A DNA stretch of 40,317 bases, taken from the NCBI GenBank assembly GCA_002842345.1, contig PHCU01000019.1:1-40317 (forward strand), written 5' to 3'. Under the pieces are notes generated by a model. It saw only the letters and a program-made list of their open reading frames with translations, was not told the origin of the DNA and ran no database searches. The position numbers and the translations under genes were made by a program. The stretch comes from Betaproteobacteria bacterium HGW-Betaproteobacteria-12 (GTDB lineage: Bacteria > Pseudomonadota > Gammaproteobacteria > Burkholderiales > Rhodocyclaceae). This document shows positions 1 to 7,582 of this stretch, in pieces; within the stretch, counting starts at the first letter, position 1; every line of letters starts with the position of its first letter.

Positions 1-44
1 TGATTGACCGGCGTTGTCGCCATTACACCGAGAATCCCGCACAT
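1..44 (-). CDS. purF: Amidophosphoribosyltransferase, N-terminal fragment
   Basis: Only the first 14 codons and two bases are inside the window. Read on the minus strand from the ATG at 44-42 they give MCGILGVMATTPVN, the classic start of glutamine phosphoribosylpyrophosphate amidotransferase. Cys2 is the N-terminal nucleophile of the class II glutamine amidotransferase domain and is exposed when Met1 is removed. The enzyme makes phosphoribosylamine, the first committed step of purine synthesis. It lies 13 bases after the cvpA stop, matching the accD-folC-dedD-cvpA-purF order known from beta- and gammaproteobacteria. The fragment is too short for ordinary gene callers; the call rests on the start motif plus gene order. 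Confidence 0.88.
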   Translation of the reverse strand, partial: MCGILGVMATTPVN

Positions 45-57
45 AGTCTGTTCCTGC

Positions 58-552
58 CTAACTGAATCGAATTCGTTTTGCCAGATCGTCCGGCAACCAC
101 TGCCGGGCGACCATCACGGCTGTTTCCAGCGGCGGCGCCAGCGTCGCCTCCCGCCACCACGCCTGCTTCGGGGCGGCGGTCATGCCGCCCAGCCCGACCA
201 GGACCATCACCACCAGCACGCCGCGCGCCAGGCCGAACAACATGCCGAGCAGCCGGTCCGAAACGCTCAAGCCGAGCGCCTTGACCATGCGGCTCAGCGC
301 CAGCCGGATCAGCGCCATCACCAGCAGCACGCCGACGAAAATCAGGACACAGCCACCAAGCGTGCGCACCGCCGGGTCGGTGGCCACCGTGGCGAGCAAA
401 GCATTGCCTACCTGTGGACCAAACTCGATGGCGGCAAAAATACCGATGATCCAGGCCAGCAAGGCAATGATCTCGCCGATCACGCCGCGCCACAGTCCGA
501 ACAACAGCGAAAACCCGATGACCGCAATGGCCACGTAGTCGAACACCGTCAT
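58..552 (-). CDS. cvpA: CvpA family inner-membrane protein (colicin V production)
   Basis: A 164-residue protein that starts MTVFDYVAIAVIGFSLLFG and has about four hydrophobic helices separated by short charged loops, with a small polar C-terminal tail. This is the size and layout of the CvpA family. The family is linked to colicin V secretion and to envelope robustness in enterobacteria, but its biochemical activity is not settled. The start codon overlaps the stop of the upstream dedD by four bases (ATGA at 549-552), so translation is probably coupled. purF follows 13 bases later, the usual partner. Confidence 0.9.
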   Translation of the reverse strand: MTVFDYVAIAVIGFSLLFGLWRGVIGEIIALLAWIIGIFAAIEFGPQVGNALLATVATDPAVRTLGGCVLIFVGVLLVMALIRLALSRMVKALGLSVSDRLLGMLFGLARGVLVVMVLVGLGGMTAAPKQAWWREATLAPPLETAVMVARQWLPDDLAKRIRFS

Positions 553-1268
553 TGGCGCGCTGTGACGACGCCGGAGACGCCGATTTTCTGCATTTTGGCC
601 AGCGCCTTGTCGGCGGCCTCGCGGCTGGCGAAGGGCCCGGCGCGGACACGCGTCTTGCGGCCCTGCGGGGTATCGAGCGGCTCGCTGAAAACCTTGATGC
701 CCTGCTCGCCGAGCTTGGCCTTCAGGTTCTTGACATTGGCTTCGCTGGTGAAAGCGCCGATCAGCACCAGATATTCGCCGGACGACTTGGCCACCGGCAC
801 CTCCTGCGCCTGGCCAGCCAGAATGGCCGCGGCGCGCTTGGCCTCATCGGTCTTGGGGGATGTTTTTTCGGCCGGCTTCTCGGCAGGTTTTTCGGCCGGC
901 TTGATGACGGGCTTCGCCGGCAGCTTTTCCTGCGGCTTCTCCGGCATCTTTGCCGCCGGCTTGTCCTCGGCCTTGTCGCGAACCACTTCGACCACGCGCG
1001 CGCTCGGCGCCAGCTCGGGCTTCGGTACGGCTGGCGGAACAACGCTCGGCGCGGCTGCAGGTTCGACCGGCGCGACCGCGAACTTCGGCGCAAACGGTTT
1101 CTCGTCCTGGCCGGGAATGCGGATTTCGACATCCTGCATGGCTTGCCGCGGCTCGTTGTCCATGACCATCGGCAGCACGACGGCGACCACGGAAACGAAG
1201 GCGACCGCCCCCACCAGCCGGCGTCGGGCACGTTTCTCGAGTTGCAGCTGAGCGTCGTTGTCTTCCAT
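549..1268 (-). CDS. dedD: SPOR-domain cell-division protein, DedD type
   Basis: A 239-residue bitopic membrane protein. A short charged cytoplasmic N-terminus is followed by one transmembrane helix at about residues 18-36. Next comes a long Pro/Lys/Glu/Ala-rich periplasmic linker containing several KPAEKPAEKPAEK-type repeats. A C-terminal SPOR domain occupies about residues 165-238, beginning YLVLIGAF and containing the RVRAGPF strand. SPOR domains bind denuded septal peptidoglycan, so the protein should act at the division septum. It lies between folC (3-base gap) and cvpA (4-base overlap), exactly where dedD lies in E. coli, which supports the gene symbol. Confidence 0.87.
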   Translation of the reverse strand: MEDNDAQLQLEKRARRRLVGAVAFVSVVAVVLPMVMDNEPRQAMQDVEIRIPGQDEKPFAPKFAVAPVEPAAAPSVVPPAVPKPELAPSARVVEVVRDKAEDKPAAKMPEKPQEKLPAKPVIKPAEKPAEKPAEKTSPKTDEAKRAAAILAGQAQEVPVAKSSGEYLVLIGAFTSEANVKNLKAKLGEQGIKVFSEPLDTPQGRKTRVRAGPFASREAADKALAKMQKIGVSGVVTARQ

Positions 1269-1271
1269 GAA

Positions 1272-2576
1272 TCAGGATTTCTTCCGCAGCGCCGAGAGTG
1301 CCTCGGCTACCGTGTGGAACGAACCAAAAACGACGATTCTATCACTTTCGGCGGCCTGCCCCTTGGCCGCCCGCATCGCCGTCCCGGCCGAGTCGTGGCA
1401 GATCACCTCGCCGCCGAGCTCGCCGGCGGCGATGATGGCCGCCAGTTTTTCCGCCGGCGTGCCGCGCGGACCGCCCAGCGTTGCCGCGTGCCAGACGTCG
1501 ACCCGGCCGCGCAGCGCGGCCAGCGCGCTGGCAATGTCCTTGTCGGCGAGCATGCCGACCACGGCATGGGTGCGGTCGAAGAAGCCCATGTTCGAGAGAT
1601 TGTCGGCCAGCACCTTGATCGCCTGCGGGTTGTGGCCGACGTCGAGGACGATCGCCGGCTTGCCCGGCACGACCTGGAAGCGCCCGGCCAGTTCGGTTTC
1701 GATCAGCCCCGGACGGATCGCCTGCATGGTCACCGGCAGCTGGTCGGCAATCACCTCCAGCGCGGCCAGCGCGACCGTCGCGTTGTACAGCTGGGTCGGA
1801 CCGCGCAAGCCGGGATAGGCCAGCGCGCGCTTGACCACCTGTTCGCCATGGCGACACCACCAGCGCCATTGCAGACGGTTCTCGGCGGCCTCCGCGCCCG
1901 GCCGCTCGAAGCCGAAATCGCGGCCGATCAGGCGCAGGTCGGCGCCGATCGCCGCGGCGTGATCGAGCAGGCGCTGCGGCGGCTGCGGGTCGGCGCACAG
2001 CGCCGGCTTGCCGCTACGGTAGATGCCGGCCTTCTCGAAGCCGATCGATTCGCGGTCGGGGCCGAGCCACTCGGTGTGATCGAGCGCCACCGTGGTGACG
2101 ATGGCAACATCCGACTCATAGGCATTGACCGCATCAAGCCGACCGCCGAGGCCGACTTCCAGCACCGCCGCCTCGACGCCGGCGGCGGCGAAGACTTCCC
2201 AGGCGGCCAGGGTGCCGAATTCGAAATAGGTCAGCGCCACGCCGCTCGCCTGGCGCGCCGCCTCGACCCGCTCAAAGGCTGCGCACAGCACTTCGTCGCT
2301 GGCCGGAACGCCGTTCAGACGGACCCGCTCGTTGTAGGCCAGCAGGTGGGGCGAGGTGTAGCAACCGACCTTGTAGCCGGCCTTGCCGATGATGTTTTCC
2401 AGATAGGCGCAGGTCGAACCCTTGCCATTGGTGCCGCCGACAGTGATTACCGGACAGTGCTGCACCTGCCCGAGCTGCGCCTTGACCGCACGGATGCGCT
2501 CGAGGCCCAGCTCGATACCAGCCTGACCTTTCGGGTGCAGGCCTTCGAGATGGACCAGCCAATCAGATAAGTTCAT
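1272..2576 (-). CDS. folC: Bifunctional dihydrofolate / folylpolyglutamate synthase
   Basis: A 434-residue cytosolic Mur-ligase-family enzyme that adds glutamate to dihydropteroate and then to reduced folates, using ATP. The P-loop GGTNGKGST is at residues 47-55, followed by the family segments TSPHL (near 95) and LEVGLGGRLDA (near 160). The C-terminal domain carries the DVGHNPQA motif. Length matches FolC (about 420-440). It follows accD after an 81-base gap containing repeated GATCGA elements, and precedes dedD by three bases. I see no convincing Shine-Dalgarno sequence before its ATG, so its translation may depend on that leader. Confidence 0.95.
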   Translation of the reverse strand: MNLSDWLVHLEGLHPKGQAGIELGLERIRAVKAQLGQVQHCPVITVGGTNGKGSTCAYLENIIGKAGYKVGCYTSPHLLAYNERVRLNGVPASDEVLCAAFERVEAARQASGVALTYFEFGTLAAWEVFAAAGVEAAVLEVGLGGRLDAVNAYESDVAIVTTVALDHTEWLGPDRESIGFEKAGIYRSGKPALCADPQPPQRLLDHAAAIGADLRLIGRDFGFERPGAEAAENRLQWRWWCRHGEQVVKRALAYPGLRGPTQLYNATVALAALEVIADQLPVTMQAIRPGLIETELAGRFQVVPGKPAIVLDVGHNPQAIKVLADNLSNMGFFDRTHAVVGMLADKDIASALAALRGRVDVWHAATLGGPRGTPAEKLAAIIAAGELGGEVICHDSAGTAMRAAKGQAAESDRIVVFGSFHTVAEALSALRKKS

Positions 2577-2598
2577 AGGGTCGGGTTGCCTGAGATCC

Positions 2599-2632
2599 AG
2601 GATCGAGTCGGCGATCGGTTTTACTCGATCCT
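2599..2632. repeat. Inverted repeat in the accD-folC gap
   Basis: The 10-base arm AGGATCGAGT at 2599-2608 is perfectly complementary to ACTCGATCCT at 2623-2632, with a 14-base loop. Two further GATCGA copies lie nearby (around 2638-2653) and can compete for the same arm. There is no T-run, so it is not a standard intrinsic terminator. It occupies the only real gap in the run from truA to purF and would be transcribed as an RNA hairpin just before folC. Confidence 0.6.
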
Positions 2633-2657
2633 AAGCACTCGATCTTCGATCCTGCTG

Positions 2658-3530
2658 TCACGCGGCGGCCGGCAGCTTCTGCAGCAGCGCCAAGGTGCGT
2701 GCCACCTGGTCGCGCAATTCGCGGCGGTCGACGATCATGTCGATGGCACCCTTTTCAAGCAGGAATTCGGAACGCTGGAAGCCTTCCGGCAGCGTTTCGC
2801 GCACGGTCTGTTCGATGACGCGCGGGCCGGCGAAGCCGATCAGCGCCTTCGGCTCAGCGATGACCACGTCGCCGACGAAGGCGAACGAAGCCGAGACGCC
2901 GCCCATGGTCGGGTCGGTAAGGATCGAGATGAAGGGCAGGCCGGCTTCCGACAACTTGGTCAGCGATGCCGTTGTCTTGGCCATCTGCATCAGTGAGAAC
3001 AGGCCTTCCTGCATGCGCGCGCCGCCGGAAGCGGTGATGCAGATGAACGGCATCTTCTGCTCGATCGCCGCCTGGACGCCGCGCACGAAGCGCTCGCCGA
3101 GCACCGAGCCCATCGAGCCGCCCATGAAGTCGAACTCGAAGGCGGCGGCGACGACCGGCATGTTCTTGATGGCGCCCTGCAGGACGACCAGCGAGTCGCT
3201 TTCGCCGGTATCGCGGTTGGCCTCCATCAGGCGGTCCGGATATTTCTTGGAGTCCTTGAATTTCAGGCTGTCGACCGGTAGCACTTCGGCGCCGATCTCG
3301 TAGCGGCCTTCGGGATCGAGCAGCACGTCGAGGCGCTGACGGGCGTCGATGCGGTGATGGTGGCCGCACTTCGGGCAGACCTGCAGGTTGTTCTGCAGGT
3401 CAGTGGCGTAAAGCACCGCCTCGCACGCTGGACACTTGCTCCACAGGCCTTCCGGCAGATTGCCGCGGCGCTGCTGGGCGCCCTGTTCGCGCTTGATTTT
3501 CGGGGGCAGCAGTTTGGTCAGCCAGCTCAT
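2658..3530 (-). CDS. accD: Acetyl-CoA carboxylase carboxyltransferase, beta subunit
   Basis: A 290-residue subunit of the carboxyltransferase that moves the carboxyl group from biotin on AccB to acetyl-CoA, the first step of fatty-acid synthesis; it works as an alpha2beta2 complex with AccA (29204-28236 here). The N-terminal zinc ribbon shows cysteines at 33, 36, 52 and 55 (CPAC and CPKC). It is followed by the crotonase-like carboxyltransferase core with [15 protein letters not shown] and SGGARMQEG. Its start overlaps the trpA stop by four bases. accA lies in another operon about 25 kb away, the usual split arrangement. Confidence 0.96.
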   Translation of the reverse strand: MSWLTKLLPPKIKREQGAQQRRGNLPEGLWSKCPACEAVLYATDLQNNLQVCPKCGHHHRIDARQRLDVLLDPEGRYEIGAEVLPVDSLKFKDSKKYPDRLMEANRDTGESDSLVVLQGAIKNMPVVAAAFEFDFMGGSMGSVLGERFVRGVQAAIEQKMPFICITASGGARMQEGLFSLMQMAKTTASLTKLSEAGLPFISILTDPTMGGVSASFAFVGDVVIAEPKALIGFAGPRVIEQTVRETLPEGFQRSEFLLEKGAIDMIVDRRELRDQVARTLALLQKLPAAA

Positions 3531-4333
3531 TTCTTTACCTCATCCACACCGCGACGAATGTCCGCCACCAGCGTCTTGACGTTGGCACAGGCGGTTTCGG
3601 CAGTCGATTTTTCGATTTCTTCAATAATCCGGCTACCGACGACGATGGCATCGGCAAAGGCGGCGATGCGCGCCGCGGTGGCCGCATCGCGGATGCCGAA
3701 GCCGACGCCGACCGGCAGGCCGGTCTTCTCGCGGATCGCCGGCAGGCGCTCGGCGACGGCCTCGACGTTGAGTGCGCCGGAACCGGTAACGCCGGCCAGC
3801 GACACGTAATAAACGTAGCCGCTGGCGATTGCCGCCACCTGGGCGATGCGCTCCGGCGTCGAGGTCGGGGCGATCAGGAAGATCGGATCCATACCGTGCG
3901 CCTTCATCGCCGCACCGAAGGTCACCGCCTCTTCCGGCGGGTAGTCCACCACCAGCACACCGTCTACGCCGGACTGCGCGGCCTTCTCGGCAAACTTTTC
4001 CAGACCCATCGCTTCGATCGGGTTGGCATAACCCATCAGCACCACCGGGGTCCTGTCGTCCACCGTACGGAAGGCCGACACCAACTGCAGCACCTTGCGC
4101 AGCGTCATGCCCTTGGCCAGCGCCCGCTCGGAGGCGCGCTGAATGGTCGGGCCGTCGGCCATCGGATCGGAAAACGGCACGCCGAGTTCGATGACATCGG
4201 CCCCGGCTGCGACCAGCGCCTGCATCAGCGGCACGGTCAGCGCCGCCTCGGGGTCGCCGGCGGTAATGAACGGAATCAGCGCCTTGCGGCCTTCGCCGTC
4301 GAGGCGCTGAAAAGCTTTCTGGATTCTCGACAT
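3527..4333 (-). CDS. trpA: Tryptophan synthase alpha subunit
   Basis: A 268-residue TIM-barrel enzyme that splits indole-3-glycerol phosphate into indole and glyceraldehyde 3-phosphate and passes indole through a tunnel to TrpB. The catalytic Glu49 (in ELGVPFSDP) and Asp60 are at the same positions as in the E. coli enzyme, and the phosphate-binding segments GVTG and VGFGI are present. The ATG shares one base with the trpB stop (TGATG), and the 3' end overlaps accD by four bases, so trpB, trpA and accD should be translated together. Confidence 0.96.
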   Translation of the reverse strand: MSRIQKAFQRLDGEGRKALIPFITAGDPEAALTVPLMQALVAAGADVIELGVPFSDPMADGPTIQRASERALAKGMTLRKVLQLVSAFRTVDDRTPVVLMGYANPIEAMGLEKFAEKAAQSGVDGVLVVDYPPEEAVTFGAAMKAHGMDPIFLIAPTSTPERIAQVAAIASGYVYYVSLAGVTGSGALNVEAVAERLPAIREKTGLPVGVGFGIRDAATAARIAAFADAIVVGSRIIEEIEKSTAETACANVKTLVADIRRGVDEVKK

Positions 4334-5532
4334 CAGAAGGTAATCCCGGATTTCTCGGCCACGGTGTGCATGTCCTTGTCACCCCGGCCGGAGAGGTTGA
4401 CCAGCAGAATCTTGTCTTTCGCCAACGTCGGCGCCAGTTTGACGGCATAGGCCAGCGCGTGGCTGGATTCGAGCGCCGGAATGATGCCTTCGAGGCGGCA
4501 CAGATTGTGGAAGGCTTCCAGCGCCTCGGCGTCGTTGATCGGTTGGTACTCAGCACGGCCGATGTCCTTCAGCCAGGCGTGTTCCGGGCCGACGCCCGGG
4601 TAGTCGAGACCGGCCGAGATGGAGTGCGTCTCGATGATCTGACCATCCTCGTCCTGCAGTAGGTAGGTGCGGTTACCGTGCAGCACGCCGGGCACGCCGG
4701 CGGTCAGCGAGGCGGCGTGATGGCCGGTTTCGATGCCCTCGCCGGCCGCTTCGACACCGATCAGGCGCACGTTCGGCACATCGATGTAGGGGTAGAAGAT
4801 GCCCATGGCGTTGGAACCACCACCGACCGCGGCAATCACCGCATCCGGCTGACGGCCGGCCATTTCAGGCATCTGCGTCAGGCATTCCTCGCCGATGATC
4901 TTCTGGAAGTCGCGCACCAGCATCGGGTAGGGATGCGGGCCGGCGACGGTGCCGATGATGTAGAAGGTGTCGTGGATATTGGTCACCCAGTCGCGCATCG
5001 CTTCGTTGAGCGCATCCTTCAGCGTCTTCGAGCCAGATTCGACGGGCACGACGGTGGCGCCGAGCAGCTTCATCCGGTAGACGTTGGCGGCCTGGCGGCG
5101 TACGTCCTCGCTGCCCATATACACCACGCATTCCATGCCATAGCGGGCAGCCACCGTGGCGGTGGCGACGCCGTGCTGGCCGGCCCCGGTCTCGGCGATG
5201 ACGCGCGGCTTGCCCATGCGCTTGGCGAGCATGGCCTGGCCGATGCAGTTGTTCACCTTGTGGGCGCCGGTGTGGTTCAGATCCTCGCGCTTGAGATAGA
5301 TCTGCGCGCCGCCGAGCAGTTCGGACCAGCGCTTGGCGTGGTAGATCGGCGACGGCCGGCCGACGAAGTGCTTCAGCTCATATTCGTACTCGGCGCGAAA
5401 GGCCGGATCGACCTGGGCCGCCGCATAGGCGGCCTTCAGTTCGTCGAGCGCGCCGAACAGCGTTTCGGCAACGAATACGCCGCCATAGGGACCAAAATGG
5501 CCCGTGGCGTCGGGGAAGTTATATTGACTCAT
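4333..5532 (-). CDS. trpB: Tryptophan synthase beta subunit
   Basis: A 399-residue PLP enzyme that joins indole and serine to make tryptophan. The start is placed at MSQYNFPD rather than at a longer in-frame upstream extension, because that is where TrpB homology begins and because the extension would run deep into trpF. The PLP lysine is Lys92 in HTGAHKVNN, and the phosphate loop GGGSNAMG is near residue 238. The ATG lies inside the end of trpF, a 14-base overlap. Its own stop codon overlaps the trpA start by one base. Confidence 0.96.
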   Translation of the reverse strand: MSQYNFPDATGHFGPYGGVFVAETLFGALDELKAAYAAAQVDPAFRAEYEYELKHFVGRPSPIYHAKRWSELLGGAQIYLKREDLNHTGAHKVNNCIGQAMLAKRMGKPRVIAETGAGQHGVATATVAARYGMECVVYMGSEDVRRQAANVYRMKLLGATVVPVESGSKTLKDALNEAMRDWVTNIHDTFYIIGTVAGPHPYPMLVRDFQKIIGEECLTQMPEMAGRQPDAVIAAVGGGSNAMGIFYPYIDVPNVRLIGVEAAGEGIETGHHAASLTAGVPGVLHGNRTYLLQDEDGQIIETHSISAGLDYPGVGPEHAWLKDIGRAEYQPINDAEALEAFHNLCRLEGIIPALESSHALAYAVKLAPTLAKDKILLVNLSGRGDKDMHTVAEKSGITF

Positions 5533-6145
5533 CGGCTTTCCGTACTGCCGCCACGAAGGCAGCGATTTTTTGGTGATCCTTAATGCCCTTGCTCGCCTCG
5601 ACGCCGGAGGAGACATCGACTGCCACCGGGCGCACCCGCTTGATCGCATCGCCGACATTGTCGGCGTTCAATCCGCCGGAGAGCACCAGATGACCGGGCA
5701 GCCCTGGCGGAATCAGCTGCCAGTCGAAGACATGGCCGCCACCGCCGTAGCCATCCACGAAGGCATCGAGCAACAATCCCCGGGCATCGGGAAACGAGCG
5801 CGCGAATTCTACCAGATCGAGCCCCGGCCTCACCCGCGCCGCGCGCAGCCAAGGTCTTGAAAATTGACGGCAATACGTCGCATCTTCGTCGCCGTGAAAC
5901 TGCAGCAGGTTGAGCGGTACAGTGGCACAGGCGGCGCGCACCGCCTCCGGTGTCTCGTTGACGAACAGGCCGACAACGTCGACGAAGGGCGGAACCCGCC
6001 GTGCCAGTTCGGCCGCCCGTCGCGGCTCAACATAGCGCGGGCTGGGCGGATAGAAGACGAAACCGATGGCGTCGGCGCCGGCGGCAACGGCGGCATCGAT
6101 GTCTTCCTCGCGGGTCAGACCGCAGATCTTGATGCGGGTTTTCAT
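5519..6145 (-). CDS. trpF: Phosphoribosylanthranilate isomerase
   Basis: A 208-residue TIM-barrel enzyme that isomerises N-(5-phosphoribosyl)anthranilate to the carboxyphenylamino-deoxyribulose phosphate in tryptophan synthesis. [11 protein letters not shown] at the start contains the catalytic Cys8; [10 protein letters not shown] and [10 protein letters not shown] are further family motifs. In E. coli this activity is fused to TrpC; here it is a separate protein, as in most betaproteobacteria. The ATG overlaps the truA stop by four bases. A longer upstream start is possible but would lie inside truA and has no family support. Confidence 0.95.
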   Translation of the reverse strand: MKTRIKICGLTREEDIDAAVAAGADAIGFVFYPPSPRYVEPRRAAELARRVPPFVDVVGLFVNETPEAVRAACATVPLNLLQFHGDEDATYCRQFSRPWLRAARVRPGLDLVEFARSFPDARGLLLDAFVDGYGGGGHVFDWQLIPPGLPGHLVLSGGLNADNVGDAIKRVRPVAVDVSSGVEASKGIKDHQKIAAFVAAVRKADESI

Positions 6146-6930
6146 GTCAGCAATCCATCGAGAACATCGTCGGCCGGGTCGGGCAGCCCCCAATGCGGCT
6201 CGTAGGCCGGGCCGCGGAAGTACAGGCCGTCGGGCGAAAAGGTCGGCGCCGCCAGCGTGCGATCCTTCATCTGCAGCAATTCGTCAACCCAGCCAGGCGC
6301 CTGCGCCCCCTTGCCGATGTAGACCAGCGTTCCGACCAGGTTGCGCACCATATGGTGCAAGAAGGCCGAGGCGGCGAAATCGAAGACGAACATCGCGCCG
6401 CACTGGCGTACGGAAGCGTGGGTCATCAGCTTAATCGGCGACTTGGCCTGGCATTCGGCAGCGCGGAAGGCGGAAAAGTCATGCTCGCCCGGCAAGCGGG
6501 CGCTGGCTTGTTGCATCGCACTCAGGTCGAGCGGCAGGTGAAACCAGCCCACCCGGCCCTGCCACAAGCCGGGGCGTTGCGGCCGGTTGAGCAGCAGATA
6601 GCGATAGCGACGGCCATGGGCACTGAAGCGGGCGTGGAACTCGTCGCCAACCTGCTGCGCCCAGCGCACCGCAACGCCTTCCGGCAGATGCGAATTGACG
6701 CCGCGAACCCAGGCGCTCAGCGGCCGGTCGACCGGCGCGTCGAAATGCACTACCTGCTGCGTTGCATGCACGCCAGCATCGGTCCGCCCGGCGCACAGCG
6801 TGCCGACGCGCTGGCCGGCGATGGCGGCCAGCGCCACTTCCAGGGCGTCCTGCACGGTGCCACCGCCGGCTTGGCTCTGCCAGCCGCGGAAGTTGGTACC
6901 GCAATACTCCACACCGAGGGCCACTCTCAT
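6142..6930 (-). CDS. truA: tRNA pseudouridine(38-40) synthase
   Basis: A 262-residue enzyme that converts uridines 38-40 of the tRNA anticodon stem-loop to pseudouridine. The start is placed at MRVALGVEYCGTNFRGWQ, where the family begins. The catalytic aspartate is Asp51 in GRTDAGVHA. The C-terminal motif HHMVRNLVGTL is also typical. Both ends overlap neighbours by four bases: the preceding EcfT-like membrane gene and the following trpF. The position between fimV and trpF is conserved in related bacteria. Confidence 0.95.
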   Translation of the reverse strand: MRVALGVEYCGTNFRGWQSQAGGGTVQDALEVALAAIAGQRVGTLCAGRTDAGVHATQQVVHFDAPVDRPLSAWVRGVNSHLPEGVAVRWAQQVGDEFHARFSAHGRRYRYLLLNRPQRPGLWQGRVGWFHLPLDLSAMQQASARLPGEHDFSAFRAAECQAKSPIKLMTHASVRQCGAMFVFDFAASAFLHHMVRNLVGTLVYIGKGAQAPGWVDELLQMKDRTLAAPTFSPDGLYFRGPAYEPHWGLPDPADDVLDGLLT

Positions 6931-7520
6931 GCGACGAGGGCTCCGAGCAGGCTGGCGGTGACCAAAACGGCCAGCAAGGTGTCGCGTGCAACCCATGGCG
7001 GCAGCGCAAGATGCAGAACCTCCGGGCCGGCGAGCGGCATGGAGTCGGAGCGGAGCATGCGACGCCAGCCGCCTTTCTCCGGAGCCACCTTGAGATGATC
7101 AAGGACCAGCGACAAGCGTACGACGAGGCGCTCGGTATCCAGACCAATAACCCGGCAGGGGTGCAACAGCCCCCACAGGGCACTAACCAGCCCATCGCGA
7201 CCGAGGCGATGAAACAGCCAGGCCAGACAGCCGAGCATGACGACCAGCCGCAGCGCGTGCAGGTTAGCGTCGGCGATGCCTTCGTAGGTCGGCGCCCAGG
7301 GCATATCTTGATAGGCTTCGCCGGGCACGTTGTAGGCCAGGATCAGCCAGAGTGTCAGCAGCAGCCAGCGGGCGCGCCGAACATAGCCCCACCACGGACG
7401 CAGGACACCGCCGCCCAAAACCAGTACGCCAGCGGCCAGCAGCAGCACACCAGCATAGCCGAGAGCCTGTAGCGCCAGCACGGCGGCCAGCCAGATGATC
7501 AGGGCACAGGAAGGATGCAA
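6927..7520 (-). CDS. Polytopic membrane protein, EcfT/CbiQ-like (orphan)
   Basis: A 197-residue protein with about five hydrophobic segments and a basic cytoplasmic-looking stretch (near 125-160) containing RLVVRLSLVLDHL. The layout resembles the transmembrane T-component (EcfT/CbiQ) of energy-coupling-factor vitamin or metal importers. No ATPase (EcfA) or substrate-binding (S) gene is nearby, so the substrate is unknown. The start is TTG at 7520-7518, supported by a GGGAG ribosome-binding site six bases upstream; no ATG in this frame lies near it. It overlaps truA by four bases. Family assignment is tentative, and it could be an unrelated membrane protein of similar layout. Confidence 0.6.
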   Translation of the reverse strand: MHPSCALIIWLAAVLALQALGYAGVLLLAAGVLVLGGGVLRPWWGYVRRARWLLLTLWLILAYNVPGEAYQDMPWAPTYEGIADANLHALRLVVMLGCLAWLFHRLGRDGLVSALWGLLHPCRVIGLDTERLVVRLSLVLDHLKVAPEKGGWRRMLRSDSMPLAGPEVLHLALPPWVARDTLLAVLVTASLLGALVA

Positions 7521-7529
7521 ATCGGGCTC

Positions 7530-7564
7530 CCAAAATGCACATGGCCCCTCGCGGGGCCATGTGC
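7530..7564 (-). terminator. Intrinsic terminator after fimV
   Basis: A perfect 12-base-pair stem (7537-7548 with 7553-7564, GCACATGGCCCC and its complement) with a four-base loop is followed on the minus strand by a short ATTTT run. It lies 19 bases past the fimV stop and just before the TTG-start gene. The T-run is short, so some read-through into the truA-trp operon is likely. Confidence 0.65.
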
Positions 7565-7582
7565 CGTTCGCAAGCCGCGATT

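Noticed and set aside
552-2570. A 672-codon plus-strand open frame
   Set aside because: It is fully antisense to dedD and folC, whose motifs are intact, and has an Arg/His/Gly-biased composition typical of mirror frames in high-GC DNA.
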